From positions 480,257 through 544,256 of the forward strand of contig NZ_KB823012.1 of NCBI RefSeq assembly GCF_000365025.1: 64,000 nt of DNA, in the 5' to 3' direction. The DNA comes from Robiginitomaculum antarcticum DSM 21748. GTDB taxonomy: Bacteria > Pseudomonadota > Alphaproteobacteria > Caulobacterales > Maricaulaceae. Made by a program: the position numbers and the translations under genes. Of the stretch, positions 1 through 8,279 are shown piece by piece (the stretch's first letter is position 1; every line of letters begins with the position of its first letter). The notes beneath the pieces were generated by a model. That model was given only the letters and a program-made list of their open reading frames with translations. It ran no database searches and was not told the origin of the DNA.

Positions 1-190
1 CAGCAAGGCAGGGGCGTGGTCACTGGCTAAGGATATGGGCGGGGCGCCTTTGGTCGAGCTGATCCGTGTGCGTACCCATAGCTGTTACAGGGGAGAGCAT
101 GATATTCTTCACGCATGGGGATATGGCTGCGATAATTGTCCCGCTTGCGATTTACGCGCGAAAGGCTGGCGGGCTTATGTCGCAAAATAG
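1..190 (+). CDS. queC: QueC (7-cyano-7-deazaguanine synthase), 3' end only
   Basis: Only the last 62 codons are in the window, read from base 2 to a TAG at 188-190. They contain the QueC C-terminal signature: [25 protein letters not shown] sequence and then a Cys cluster, [15 protein letters not shown], whose cysteines bind structural zinc in this family. QueC turns 7-carboxy-7-deazaguanine into preQ0 with ATP and ammonia, in the cytoplasm. The stop overlaps the start of queE by 14 bases, so the two are co-transcribed and make consecutive steps of the queuosine precursor pathway in reverse gene order. Confidence 0.93.
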   Translation, partial: SKAGAWSLAKDMGGAPLVELIRVRTHSCYRGEHDILHAWGYGCDNCPACDLRAKGWRAYVAK

Positions 191-845
191 TACGAGGATT
201 TATAGCGTCAAAGAAACCTATCTCACGGTGCAGGGCGAGGGCGCGCAAACGGGACGTCCGGCCGTGTTTTTGCGCTTTGCCGGATGTAACCTGTGGTCGG
301 GTCGTGAAAAAGACCGGGCCACTGCCGTCTGCAAGTTCTGTGACACGCAATTTGTCGGTACAGACGGGCCGGGCGGCGGTCAGTTCAAAACGCCGGACGC
401 TTTGGCAGAACATGTTATGTCTTTCTGGCCGAAAACCCCAGGCGGAGAGCCATGGGTGGTCTGCACTGGCGGCGAGCCGCTCTTACAACTGGGCGCCCCG
501 CTCATTGCGGCGCTTCATAAGGTCGGTCTGAAAATCGCAGTGGAGAGCAACGGAACCATCGCTGCGCCGGAGGGCATTGATTGGTTGACCGTATCGCCCA
601 AAGCTAGTGCCCCGCTGGTTCAAAAATCCGGTGATGAACTCAAATTGGTGTTTCCGCAGGTCGAAAACCATCCCGAAGATTTTACCGATTTGGACTTTAA
701 AAACTTTTATCTACAGCCGCGCGATGACAGCTTGACCGATTCATCAAAAAACGCGGCCCATGCACAGGCCGCGTTTGAATATTGTTTGAGACATCCTCAA
801 TGGAAACTTTCCGTGCAGACGCATAAATTTATCGGTGTGCCTTAA
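177..845 (+). CDS. queE: QueE, 7-carboxy-7-deazaguanine synthase (radical SAM)
   Basis: A 222-residue radical SAM enzyme that contracts the ring of 6-carboxytetrahydropterin to 7-carboxy-7-deazaguanine. The cluster cysteines are C37, C52 and C55, giving the wide CX14CX2C spacing found in part of the QueE family instead of CX3CX2C. The early [19 protein letters not shown] segment and the CTGGEPLLQ glycine motif are typical. I start it at ATG 177 (MSQNST...), because a longer reading frame from 66 only runs through the queC coding sequence in another frame. The product feeds QueC, encoded just upstream. Confidence 0.95.
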   Translation: MSQNSTRIYSVKETYLTVQGEGAQTGRPAVFLRFAGCNLWSGREKDRATAVCKFCDTQFVGTDGPGGGQFKTPDALAEHVMSFWPKTPGGEPWVVCTGGEPLLQLGAPLIAALHKVGLKIAVESNGTIAAPEGIDWLTVSPKASAPLVQKSGDELKLVFPQVENHPEDFTDLDFKNFYLQPRDDSLTDSSKNAAHAQAAFEYCLRHPQWKLSVQTHKFIGVP

Positions 846-855
846 GGCGCGCGAT

Positions 856-1458
856 TTAATTGCCGATTGTTTTGGCTGTTTTGCTGGCATAACGGCTAAA
901 AGCGCGCTTAGCCTCACTCCACGTGCCTTTGGGATAGTCGTCTAAAAAGCTGTCATACCACCCATATTGAGACGTACCGACAACGTTGCCTGCAGGGTCA
1001 ATAAGCTCTGACGTCATACGCGCACCGCCGCGGGCTATGCTTCTAAAGGACAGGCTGGGCTGCTTGGATAGCTGGCCCATAGTGGGGCGGTTCGGGCGCG
1101 CATCATCAATAGTGACGCGCAAGGTGTAGGCCCCTGCAACAGTGACCGCATATCCTGCTTTGGACAGATCCGTAATCATTTCATCCGCCATATCGCCGCG
1201 GAGGTTATCAAGCTCACGCATGCCGTAAAAGCCGTTTCCGCCAAAGCCGTTATTCAGGCCGCGCGAGCCGCTGCGGTCGGAGAGTTTTTCGGGTAGATTA
1301 TCGGCGCGGTGGATCATATCCGGGGAGAGAACCACATCGACTTTTACGCTAGCGCCTGCTGGCAAAGCCATATCTTCGGCGAATTTATTTTTGCTCACAG
1401 CGAAAGCGGGCGCTGTCGCAAGGGCTATGATCGCGGTGCTGATAAGAATTCTGCGCAT
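856..1458 (-). CDS. Exported protein of unknown function
   Basis: A 200-residue protein with a clear Sec signal peptide (MRRILISTAIIALATAPAFA). The mature part has a Gly/Asn-rich stretch (NNGFGGNGFYG) and then a mixed alpha/beta region with a YTLRVTIDDARPNRP strand. This layout resembles small periplasmic proteins that compute a tensile or lipoprotein-like fold, but I do not recognise the family. The ATG at 1458 has GGAG six bases upstream; an ATG four codons earlier contains that GGAG itself and is less likely. It converges on queE with a 10-base gap, and it and the lipoprotein gene upstream are probably separate units. Confidence 0.75.
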   Translation of the reverse strand: MRRILISTAIIALATAPAFAVSKNKFAEDMALPAGASVKVDVVLSPDMIHRADNLPEKLSDRSGSRGLNNGFGGNGFYGMRELDNLRGDMADEMITDLSKAGYAVTVAGAYTLRVTIDDARPNRPTMGQLSKQPSLSFRSIARGGARMTSELIDPAGNVVGTSQYGWYDSFLDDYPKGTWSEAKRAFSRYASKTAKTIGN

Positions 1459-1558
1459 AATGATCTCCATAGTTACCGTTACACCATAACATAAAGAGCT
1501 CTAATTTTCAATGTGGCATAGCCATGCTCAACGCATTGTGATGACAGCGCCGTTTGAC

Positions 1559-1969
1559 TTAACTCCGCGCGACGTCAATCAAGATTGAGATAACGCGCCC
1601 TGACGCTTTGGCTGCAGCAATATGGGCTTCCATTTCGGCGCGGCTGATAAGTTTAGATAGGGTCACAAGTTTGCCCGAGACGTCCACAACAAGCGTCGTG
1701 ACGATCAACACATTTGCTGTGGTCTCAAGCACGGCATTCGTGACGCGAACCGTTGTTTTGCCCGTCTCGTAAATCCCTTTGCCGGTATAATAGACGCCTT
1801 TACCGGCGAGCTTTGATGTGCCGATAACGCCTTTCCCGGCATATTTTCCGGTGTAATAGACGCCTTTAACAGGCAGGGCCGCAACTTTTCCGGTCGCTTT
1901 GGCCACGCCGCATCCCGTCAGTGCCGGCAATATTAATGCTGTAAGCATCAATTTATAGATATTACGCAT
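1559..1969 (-). CDS. Small lipoprotein with KGVYYTGK repeats
   Basis: A 136-residue predicted outer-membrane or periplasmic lipoprotein. The signal ends in the lipobox LTGC (Cys20). Residues about 33-71 are a low-complexity repeat of Lys-Gly-aromatic units: KGVYYTGK occurs twice exactly, with variants KGVIGTSK and KGIYETGK between. A hydrophobic Val/Leu/Thr-rich stretch follows (about 80-105) and then a short amphipathic tail. I do not recognise a named family. The regular Gly/Tyr/Lys repeat suggests a surface- or peptidoglycan-contacting strand structure, which is inference. Confidence 0.72.
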   Translation of the reverse strand: MRNIYKLMLTALILPALTGCGVAKATGKVAALPVKGVYYTGKYAGKGVIGTSKLAGKGVYYTGKGIYETGKTTVRVTNAVLETTANVLIVTTLVVDVSGKLVTLSKLISRAEMEAHIAAAKASGRVISILIDVARS

Positions 1970-2074
1970 ATTTATTCCAATCTTTCAGCCCCACTCTTTA
2001 ACGCTTCTATAGCAAGACACTTTTTAATTGTTTAAACAATTACACGTAAATTGAAATATGCTGTAATTTCAACC

Positions 2075-2677
2075 CTATGAAATTGAATAGTCGATTGGCT
2101 TATATGTAAAATTATTAGACTGTCCTGCCGAGCAGGATGTTAGAGCAACAATCATATCCATCTCAGCTCTAAACTGTGTGAACTGCCCCGCGCGGCTGAG
2201 CGGCGGGCGCACTTCGATTTTCCCGCTATCGCTATCGACATGAACATACATAAATATGTTAAATGCTATGGGGACAGCGTCCGGTCCGATTCCATAAGGC
2301 GCAACAGCTTCCGCTAGATTGCCAAAACAGCCCCGATGCGGATCGTCCTCATGATAAAGCTTGCGAAACATTTCTGCAGAGCAGGGGGTGAGGGTAAAAT
2401 CATGACGCCCGACCTGGTCTTCTAAAATTGTAAACATCGGCGTACTGCGGTTAGAATAAAGTACATCGTCAGTCGTCAGAAACATACGACCCGCATAATC
2501 AATACTGCGTCCGGAGGACATATATTCGCGATGATCTGCTACATTATATGCAATCATATCGGAGACCTGCTCGCCTTCGGGATCAATCACGGTCAGAATG
2601 TGCCCGGCTTTAATTTCAAACCCCACACCGGAGCGCGGGGCGATGCGGTGAATTTTTGTTTTAATGTCTTGCTGCAT
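2075..2677 (-). CDS. DUF1989 / urea carboxylase-associated family protein
   Basis: A 200-residue cytoplasmic protein of the DUF1989 family. Typical features are the early GxGFEIKAGHILTVIDPEGEQVSD segment, the NRSTPMFTI turn, the DFTLTPCS cysteine and the later HRGCFGNL segment. The best characterised members, UAAP1/UAAP2, form a carboxyguanidine deiminase next to urea carboxylase. Here there is one subunit only and no carboxylase. It lies 36 bases behind a GntA-like gene on the same strand, so both are likely one operon. A role in guanidine, arginine or a related N-containing compound is inferred from the family and its neighbour. Confidence 0.85.
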   Translation of the reverse strand: MQQDIKTKIHRIAPRSGVGFEIKAGHILTVIDPEGEQVSDMIAYNVADHREYMSSGRSIDYAGRMFLTTDDVLYSNRSTPMFTILEDQVGRHDFTLTPCSAEMFRKLYHEDDPHRGCFGNLAEAVAPYGIGPDAVPIAFNIFMYVHVDSDSGKIEVRPPLSRAGQFTQFRAEMDMIVALTSCSAGQSNNFTYKPIDYSIS

Positions 2678-2713
2678 TTTGGACCTTAATTTAGCGTTTT
2701 ATAGCAGTGGAGT

Positions 2714-3454
2714 TTATTTTGAAATTTTGCCTGCGTCTGCTTTTGCATGAAATGGACAGACCCAATCAGCGGGCAGATTTCGTCCAGAATATTGCCGCGC
2801 CTCTGACGTGCGTCCATGATCGTCAAGCATAGGATTAACGGAGCCGTTAAATTTAATCTCTCTTTGACGGATTATAGCCTTAAGCTTGTCATAGCGTCCG
2901 TCTGCGCGCAGCCTGTCAAATTGTAGATTAGAATTAAATACGAGTGTCGGATAAGGCGTGCGCCGCGCTTCGCGGCTGGCTTGACCGTGCATTCCGACGA
3001 CAAAAAAGGGATGTCCGGCGATACTCATGGAAAAATGAGGGCTGTCCGGATCAGGGGAGACTTCTTTGTTCCAATCAATTTGAAGCCCTTTGCTCTGTTC
3101 GTATAACATGGAAAGCTGCGTCCATAGCCGGGTTTCAAACGCTTCTTCGCCACCATCTACAGAGTGTTTAAATATCGCAGCAAAGGACTGTATTTGCGGC
3201 CCGTTCAGATCAATAGTTTGCACATATTCCATCAAATCGAAATGCAGGCTGGTCGTTGCAGACGCATCCGCAATAGAATCGTAAATCCGAAAGTTCACAT
3301 TGCCTTGTGCGAGAGCGGCCTTTGCGCCGACACAGGGAAATGTGGGATCAGCAATATACGTTTTGATGTCTGAGATAATTGCTAAATCATCTACGCTGTA
3401 AAAATTAGCGGGAGAGACAACAGATAAGGGCGCATCGCGGCGAAAATGATTCAT
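2714..3454 (-). CDS. YqcI/YcgG family, GntA-like heme-dependent N-hydroxylase candidate
   Basis: A 246-residue protein of the YqcI/YcgG family. It has the family's C-terminal NLPADWVCPFH segment, the central FFVVGMHGQASREARR region and the PTFPCVGAKAALAQGN segment near the N-terminus. Characterised relatives are heme enzymes that hydroxylate guanidino nitrogens: GntA in guanitoxin synthesis and DcsA on L-arginine in D-cycloserine synthesis. Whether this protein uses arginine, another guanidine or a different amine cannot be read from the sequence. It is first in a two-gene operon with the DUF1989 gene and has an AT-rich promoter region of about 210 bases upstream. Confidence 0.8.
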   Translation of the reverse strand: MNHFRRDAPLSVVSPANFYSVDDLAIISDIKTYIADPTFPCVGAKAALAQGNVNFRIYDSIADASATTSLHFDLMEYVQTIDLNGPQIQSFAAIFKHSVDGGEEAFETRLWTQLSMLYEQSKGLQIDWNKEVSPDPDSPHFSMSIAGHPFFVVGMHGQASREARRTPYPTLVFNSNLQFDRLRADGRYDKLKAIIRQREIKFNGSVNPMLDDHGRTSEARQYSGRNLPADWVCPFHAKADAGKISK

Positions 3455-3667
3455 AACTGTCCTGACATCTACGCTAGGCTGGAGCCTGCGCTGTTTGGAT
3501 ATGAAATAATCATACGCATTTTATGAGTAGAAAGTTCCGCACGTCTTAATCTGTGATAAGAGATCTGATAAGATTTTTGGCACCGCAAATGTAAGTCGCT
3601 TATTTTAATTTAAATACTTAGATGCACGTTTAGATCAAGACAGGTGGACATCTTATTTTCATACAGA
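3455..3667. promoter_or_regulatory. Upstream region of the GntA-like/DUF1989 pair
   Basis: This 213-base gap is clearly more AT-rich than its flanks (for example 3596-3620) and holds no credible gene. It separates the end of the DUF885 gene from the start of the GntA-like gene, both on the minus strand, so it probably carries the minus-strand promoter of the pair. I could not define a -35/-10 pair or an operator. Confidence 0.4.
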
Positions 3668-5521
3668 CTATCCCGCCATTTCACGCGCAATATAGTCGTC
3701 GATTATGCGGCCCAGGACGGTCATTGGGACGCTACCGCCCAAAACGACAGCGTCGTTAAAGCGGCGATAGTCGAATTTATCGCCGAGCTGCGCTTCGGCG
3801 CGCTGGCGCAGACGGTTAATCTCCGTATGACCGACTTTATAGCCGCAGGCCTGTCCCGGCCACGCGCAATAGCGGTCAATTTCGCCGCGCACTTCTTCGG
3901 GATTAGAGCCGTTATTTTTGACAAACCAGTCAATCGCCTGCTCACGCGTCCACTGTTTGGCATGAAGGCCGGTATCGACAACCAGACGGCAGGCACGGAA
4001 CGCCAGCGATTGCAGATAGCCCAGACGCCCAACGGGGAAATCCTCATAAACGCCCAGCTCGTCCGCGATTTGCTGCGCGTAGAGCGCCCAGCCCTCGGAA
4101 TAGGCATTAAAGGCCAGAAGTGAGCGGATGAGCGGTTGTTTGAATGTATATTCACCCTGCCAGACATGTCCGGGAATCGCTTCATGATAGGTCAAGTCGG
4201 CAAGACCGAATTTATTATGCAAATCCGTACTGCGCAGATTGATCCAGAAATGGCCCGGCTTTTTGCCATCAATTGACCCGGCTCCGCCATAGGCGCCCGG
4301 CGCGCCGGCTTCAACGTCAGGGCTGATACGGGTGACTTCCAGAAAACCCGGAACCAGCGTTTCAAAAGCCTGGGGCATGCGCGCGCGAATATCTGCGACA
4401 GTATCGTCGATAAAGGTCATAATCTCGGCGCGGCCTTCATCGCCTTTTGCAAAATGATAGCGCTTATCTGCGCTCAGCGCAGTCATGCGATCGCCAACGG
4501 CGCCTTTGCTATATCCGATGGATTTTAAAATCGGATCCATTTGCGCCTGAAGGCTGGCCAGCTCGTCCAGACCCATTTGGTGAACCTCGTCAGGGCTCAT
4601 ATTTGTGGTGGTTCCGGCGGCCAGCGCCCAGTCATAATAGGCCTCGCCATCGGGCTTGGCCCAGATGCCGGCATCGCTATTGGCTTTTGGCGCCAGCGCT
4701 TCGTGCGCTGCGATCTGGCGGTCAATGGCCGGGCCGATCTCGTTTTGGGCAATCGCGGCTGCGCGGGAGGTAAAATCGCCGTCCATATCCGATGTCTTAC
4801 CGGAGAGGCTACCAACAATACCCCAACTGGCCGGATCAGCGGCGCGGGCTGTGCGTAATTGGCCCAGTGTTTTCGCCATCAGGAAATCCGGCAGGATAAC
4901 GCCCTTTTCGCCGTAAATACGGGCGCGTTCAGTTTCGCCGTCCAGCTGTTCGGCATAGGCGCTCATCCGCGAGAGATAATCCTCAGCGTCACTGGCGTTG
5001 GCTATGGCGTGGGAGCTGTCGAGGAAGGACGGGATTTCAACAAATGCCCCGACATTTTGCGCCACAGCATAAGGGGCATTGCGATAAGACCAATTGCTGT
5101 TGAGCAGCGCGACATCCCCGTAAGGCAGATCGAAGCCTTCAGCCGTGCGTTCAAAGACGCTGCGCACAACCTCAATATTGAGCGCGTCGCCCGCCTCCAT
5201 TGCGCTGGTGTCCACATTATTGAGCCGCGCTAACATAGTGCGCGTATCGCTCTCAATAGCGGCCTGTCCTTCGGGGGAGCGGTCAGTGAGTTTGCTCTTC
5301 AGCGCCGCATATTGGCCGGTATCAATTCCGGCGCTGGACGCGGACTCCGGATAGGCGTTCAGCATCATATCTGTCGCCTCTTGCAGGACATTTGTCTCTG
5401 TGGATGATGCCGGCACGACAGCAACAGGCTCGCGCCTTTCCGTGCATCCGGAAAGCGGCAGGGCGGCGCCCGCAAGAGCGGCAGCGGAGGTTCCAAGCAG
5501 TGTGCGGCGGGAGAGGGTCAT
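3668..5521 (-). CDS. Tat-exported DUF885 family lipoprotein, putative metallopeptidase
   Basis: A 617-residue DUF885 protein. The N-terminus has a twin-arginine motif (SRRTLLG) and a lipobox (LSGC, Cys26), so the folded protein should be exported by Tat and anchored to a membrane. Near residue 445 is YHEAIPGH, the HExxxGH-like motif of this family, with a downstream NAYSEGWALYA glutamate about 27 residues later; together they look like a gluzincin-type metal site. DUF885 proteins are annotated as putative peptidases, but few have known substrates. The length is usual for the family. Gene-free DNA with a terminator-like structure lies upstream. Confidence 0.85.
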   Translation of the reverse strand: MTLSRRTLLGTSAAALAGAALPLSGCTERREPVAVVPASSTETNVLQEATDMMLNAYPESASSAGIDTGQYAALKSKLTDRSPEGQAAIESDTRTMLARLNNVDTSAMEAGDALNIEVVRSVFERTAEGFDLPYGDVALLNSNWSYRNAPYAVAQNVGAFVEIPSFLDSSHAIANASDAEDYLSRMSAYAEQLDGETERARIYGEKGVILPDFLMAKTLGQLRTARAADPASWGIVGSLSGKTSDMDGDFTSRAAAIAQNEIGPAIDRQIAAHEALAPKANSDAGIWAKPDGEAYYDWALAAGTTTNMSPDEVHQMGLDELASLQAQMDPILKSIGYSKGAVGDRMTALSADKRYHFAKGDEGRAEIMTFIDDTVADIRARMPQAFETLVPGFLEVTRISPDVEAGAPGAYGGAGSIDGKKPGHFWINLRSTDLHNKFGLADLTYHEAIPGHVWQGEYTFKQPLIRSLLAFNAYSEGWALYAQQIADELGVYEDFPVGRLGYLQSLAFRACRLVVDTGLHAKQWTREQAIDWFVKNNGSNPEEVRGEIDRYCAWPGQACGYKVGHTEINRLRQRAEAQLGDKFDYRRFNDAVVLGGSVPMTVLGRIIDDYIAREMAG

Positions 5522-5721
5522 AACGGTCAGCCTTATCTATGATAATGCGCAATATGTGCCACGTCCAAAGAGTTAGCGCAATTCTGATATCGCGCTGTAT
5601 TGCGGGGCGGCAATGTCGCAGCGCGACGCTCAAGCTGATCTCCGAAATACGAGAGCTGACAGGCACAAACCCGTTATCATAAGACAAGCGCCACCCTGCG
5701 ATGGCCCGTCGGGTGACCACG

Positions 5722-5743
5722 AAATAAAAAGCAGGAAGCCTGC
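5722..5743 (-). terminator. Rho-independent terminator on the minus strand
   Basis: Read on the minus strand, GCAGG-CTT-CCTGC is a 5-bp hairpin directly followed by TTTTTATTT. No protein-coding gene ends here, since the nearest upstream minus-strand gene starts beyond 8 kb side boundaries, so the terminator points to a short RNA transcribed from about 5915 downward. Confidence 0.6.
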
Positions 5744-5915
5744 GGGGCGACAACTCCGAAGGCTGCCAAAGAGTTTTCTAGTGTTTACGAAGATGCCATC
5801 CCCGCAGCGGTATCTCGCGGCCCTCCCCTGTCGGGGCATGAGCATCACACTAAGAGCTGCGTCCCACGCGAGGTCACAGGCCCAAACCTGATAATGTGAG
5901 CCGTTACCTCACAGC
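5722..5915 (-). ncRNA. Candidate structured small RNA, unidentified
   Basis: On the minus strand several hairpins follow one another: GTGAG/CTCAC (5896-5912), CAGG/CCTG (5877-5890), and a long imperfect helix pairing 5842-5853 with 5778-5796 (TTAGTGT-GATGC against GCATC...ACACTAG). The long helix encloses CCCC-GACA-GGGG. A further CTGCGGGG/CCCCGCAG pairing spans towards the intrinsic terminator at 5722-5743. The order and density of these pairings are unusual for spacer DNA. I compared it mentally with 6S, SRP, RNase P and tmRNA signatures and saw no match, so the identity is open. A long 5' leader of the DUF885 gene is unlikely because the terminator intervenes. Confidence 0.4.
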
Positions 5916-6065
5916 AGCGCAGATTCAATACCGTCTCGTGGCAGAAAAGAAACGTCTTCCCCGTCCTGACCAAAAGAACAGTCTAAAGATAAGTCAGATG
6001 GAAGAGGCGGGGATGGATAAATATATATCCACGGTTTTTGAAATGAAATCTCATATACAAACGGC

Positions 6066-6170
6066 TGTCATCCAGAGCGAAGCGAAGGATCCATACCTAC
6101 ATGTACCCACGTATTATTATGTCGAAAGTCCTAGACTTGGATCCTTCGCCGCACGCGGCTCTGGATGACG
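6066..6170. repeat. Palindromic intergenic repeat, copy 1
   Basis: Two arms in inverted orientation: GTCATCCAGAGCGAAGCGAAGGATCC at 6068-6092 in pieces GTCATCCAGAGC and GCGAAGGATCC, and the mirrored GGATCCTTCGCC...GGCTCTGGATGAC at 6139-6169. The about 45-base middle is AT-rich. The same arm sequences recur at 63887-64000, so this is a dispersed element, MITE-like in form and without coding capacity. Confidence 0.85.
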
Positions 6171-6227
6171 AGTGTGTGTTGAGAATGTAAATTGCTAAGC
6201 TGACAAAGGCGTTAGGCTTAAAATAGT

Positions 6228-8279
6228 CTACCGTCCCTCGGCGCGCCAGGCCCACGCCATCATCAGTGCGGCGAGGGCAAAGAAAAACAGCACAGGCGCG
6301 AAAGGCTTGCGCGTGCTGGCTGTCACGTCATAACGGGCGTGGCGCACCAGTCCGGCCCACCCGTCGCCGGACAGTTTTGCGCCGGGTTTCACATCGCGCA
6401 GCTCGGGCAGAGCGATATCGCCTTCCCCGATCAGGCGGCTGTGACCGCCCGTGGCTGTGACCAGCGGGGCGAGCTTTTCTTGCGTCGGGATGAGGTCTGA
6501 GAACTCTGTCGGATTGAGGGCGCCAGCGGCGGCAATGGCTTGTATGGTTCCGCTCTGGACACGGTATGTGCCGTCTTCGGGCGCCGCAATATCGCCGACA
6601 TAGACGCCCGGCGAGGTGCGGGTCAGCTCAGTCATTTGCGCCGTGCCGTCCGGGCCGATAATACGCGCGTTTTGCGGCTCGTCGGACAACGTATTCCGGA
6701 TAATGTCCATACGGCCATTGGTGATAGTCGCCGACAGGCGCTCGGCTTCCAGATCCGGCTCGCCCATCAGCCAATGCGCCAGTCGCCGGAACATTTCATT
6801 ATAGGGTCCGCCGCCATCCACGCCGCGCGCCCACAGCCACGCTTGGTCAGAGAGCAGCATAGCGGCGCGGCCTTTGCCGATCTCATCCAGCACAAGGAGC
6901 GGCGCATCGGTCTGTGTTCGCATCAGCACGTCACCGGACAGCACATCGGCGTCGATGGCGCGGTACCATTGTCCCCAGTTTTCGGCCTCGCGTCCTGCAA
7001 ATCCTGACGTGATCGGGTGGCGCTCGCCTTTATCGGTCAGCTCAGGACGAAATGCGCCTTCGGAAATGGTGCCTTTGGGCTGCACCGGCAGCACAGCGGC
7101 GAGCGGCGAGCGGTAAACGCTGGACGGCTCGGCAAAGGGCGGGCCGGCCGCAACCAGAAGCGCGCCGCCGCCCGCGACATAGCGGGCAATATTTTGAAAA
7201 TAATAGGGCGAAAGAATTTGGCGCCGACGATATTGATCCAGAATAATCAGATCAAATTCCTCGACATTATCTTCAAACAGTTGGCGCACGGGAAACTGGA
7301 TCAGCGATAATTCATCCTGATTAGCCCCGAACGGTTTACCCGGCGGCCGCAAAATAGAAAATTGAATCAGGTCAACCGAAGGATCGGATTTTAAAAGGTT
7401 ACGCCAGGCCCGTCCGCCGCTATGCGGCTCGCCTGTAATCAGCAGGACGCGCAAACGGTCGCGAATGCCGGACATGTCCTGAACGAAGATATTATTGACA
7501 TAGGTCAACTCCCCCTCAACGCCTTGGGCGATCAGCTCGACCGTATTGCTGCCGCGCCGCTCCACTGTCACCGGGATGGTCACTTTTTCACCAATGGTGA
7601 CATTGAATGTGGCTTGTTCGCGGCCATTCAAGCGCACTTGGATGAGGGCCTGCTCGCCATCAAAGCCCGGATCATCGACGCGGATCTCAAAATCGACCGT
7701 CTCATCAACCAGACCGAAGCGCGGTGCGTTAATTGCGCTCATACGGCGGTCACGCGCGCTGGCATCTCCGGCAATCAGCGCGTGAAAGGGCACGCCGTCG
7801 GTCATCAATTTTTGCGAGTTGTCCGGCAGATCATGAACCTGTCCGTCGCTAATTACGAAAACGCCGGCAATACGGTCACGCGGCAGATTGGCCAGACCTT
7901 CGAGCAGGGGAGGCACTATCTGCGTGCCCTGATCGGAGGGATCGATAGAGACGGTGACGATTTCCATGCCGTCGCGGGCAGCCAGATTTGTCGATAATTG
8001 ATTAGCGGCTTCGGTAATGGCCTCTGCGCGCTGTCCAATATTGGCGCTCTCGGTTTTATCGACGATAATGAGCGCGACATCAGGCAAGGCCTCACGCTCT
8101 TCGGTCACGCTTTGCGGGTTCATTAGCGCCGCGCCGATTATGAGTACGGCCAAAGCGCGCGGGATAAAACTGCGCAGTTTTGCCGTGCCGGTGAGCGCCG
8201 CCGCGACAAGGCCTAAAGCCACCAAAACGGCGATTACCCACGGAGCCAAAAGTGGATCAAAGGCCAGCGCGCTATCCAT
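6228..8279 (-). CDS. Membrane protein with vWA-like and GATase-like domains (MoxR cluster)
   Basis: A 683-residue protein with two N-terminal membrane helices (about 13-30 and 37-55) and one near the C-terminus (VLFFFALAALMMAWAW). Residues about 66-165 look like a von Willebrand A fold, LPDVALIIVDKTES...VFVISDGQVHD, but the metal motif is DKTES rather than DxSxS. A central part (about 275-410) resembles a glutamine amidotransferase-like fold, LRVLLITGEPHSGGRAW...FDLIILDQYRRR. Its start overlaps the stop of the DUF4159 gene by one base. It closes the MoxR-DUF58-DUF4159 operon and likely works with it in the inner membrane facing the periplasm. Confidence 0.8.
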   Translation of the reverse strand: MDSALAFDPLLAPWVIAVLVALGLVAAALTGTAKLRSFIPRALAVLIIGAALMNPQSVTEEREALPDVALIIVDKTESANIGQRAEAITEAANQLSTNLAARDGMEIVTVSIDPSDQGTQIVPPLLEGLANLPRDRIAGVFVISDGQVHDLPDNSQKLMTDGVPFHALIAGDASARDRRMSAINAPRFGLVDETVDFEIRVDDPGFDGEQALIQVRLNGREQATFNVTIGEKVTIPVTVERRGSNTVELIAQGVEGELTYVNNIFVQDMSGIRDRLRVLLITGEPHSGGRAWRNLLKSDPSVDLIQFSILRPPGKPFGANQDELSLIQFPVRQLFEDNVEEFDLIILDQYRRRQILSPYYFQNIARYVAGGGALLVAAGPPFAEPSSVYRSPLAAVLPVQPKGTISEGAFRPELTDKGERHPITSGFAGREAENWGQWYRAIDADVLSGDVLMRTQTDAPLLVLDEIGKGRAAMLLSDQAWLWARGVDGGGPYNEMFRRLAHWLMGEPDLEAERLSATITNGRMDIIRNTLSDEPQNARIIGPDGTAQMTELTRTSPGVYVGDIAAPEDGTYRVQSGTIQAIAAAGALNPTEFSDLIPTQEKLAPLVTATGGHSRLIGEGDIALPELRDVKPGAKLSGDGWAGLVRHARYDVTASTRKPFAPVLFFFALAALMMAWAWRAEGR

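Larger units (their letters stand above)
5522..6227. other. Gene-free interval with candidate RNA and repeat
   Basis: About 700 bases lie between two minus-strand genes. It contains a multi-hairpin stretch ending in a minus-strand terminator (5722-5915), a palindromic repeat (6066-6170) and otherwise no reading frame that resembles a protein. The open frames here (such as 5896-6168) run through the repeat arms and have no recognisable product. Confidence 0.6.

Noticed and set aside
3644..4123. Long antisense frames over the DUF885 gene
   Set aside because: The minus-strand DUF885 protein has family motifs, a Tat signal and a lipobox; the plus-strand frames are shadows with no such features.
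5722..5915. 6S, SRP, RNase P or tmRNA gene
   Set aside because: The conserved sequence blocks of those RNAs (for example the RNase P GAGGAAAGTCC box and the tmRNA tag codons) were not found here.
5896..6168. Open reading frame of 90 codons on the plus strand
   Set aside because: It runs through the palindromic repeat arms, and its protein has no recognisable domain; it also overlaps the RNA-like stretch.
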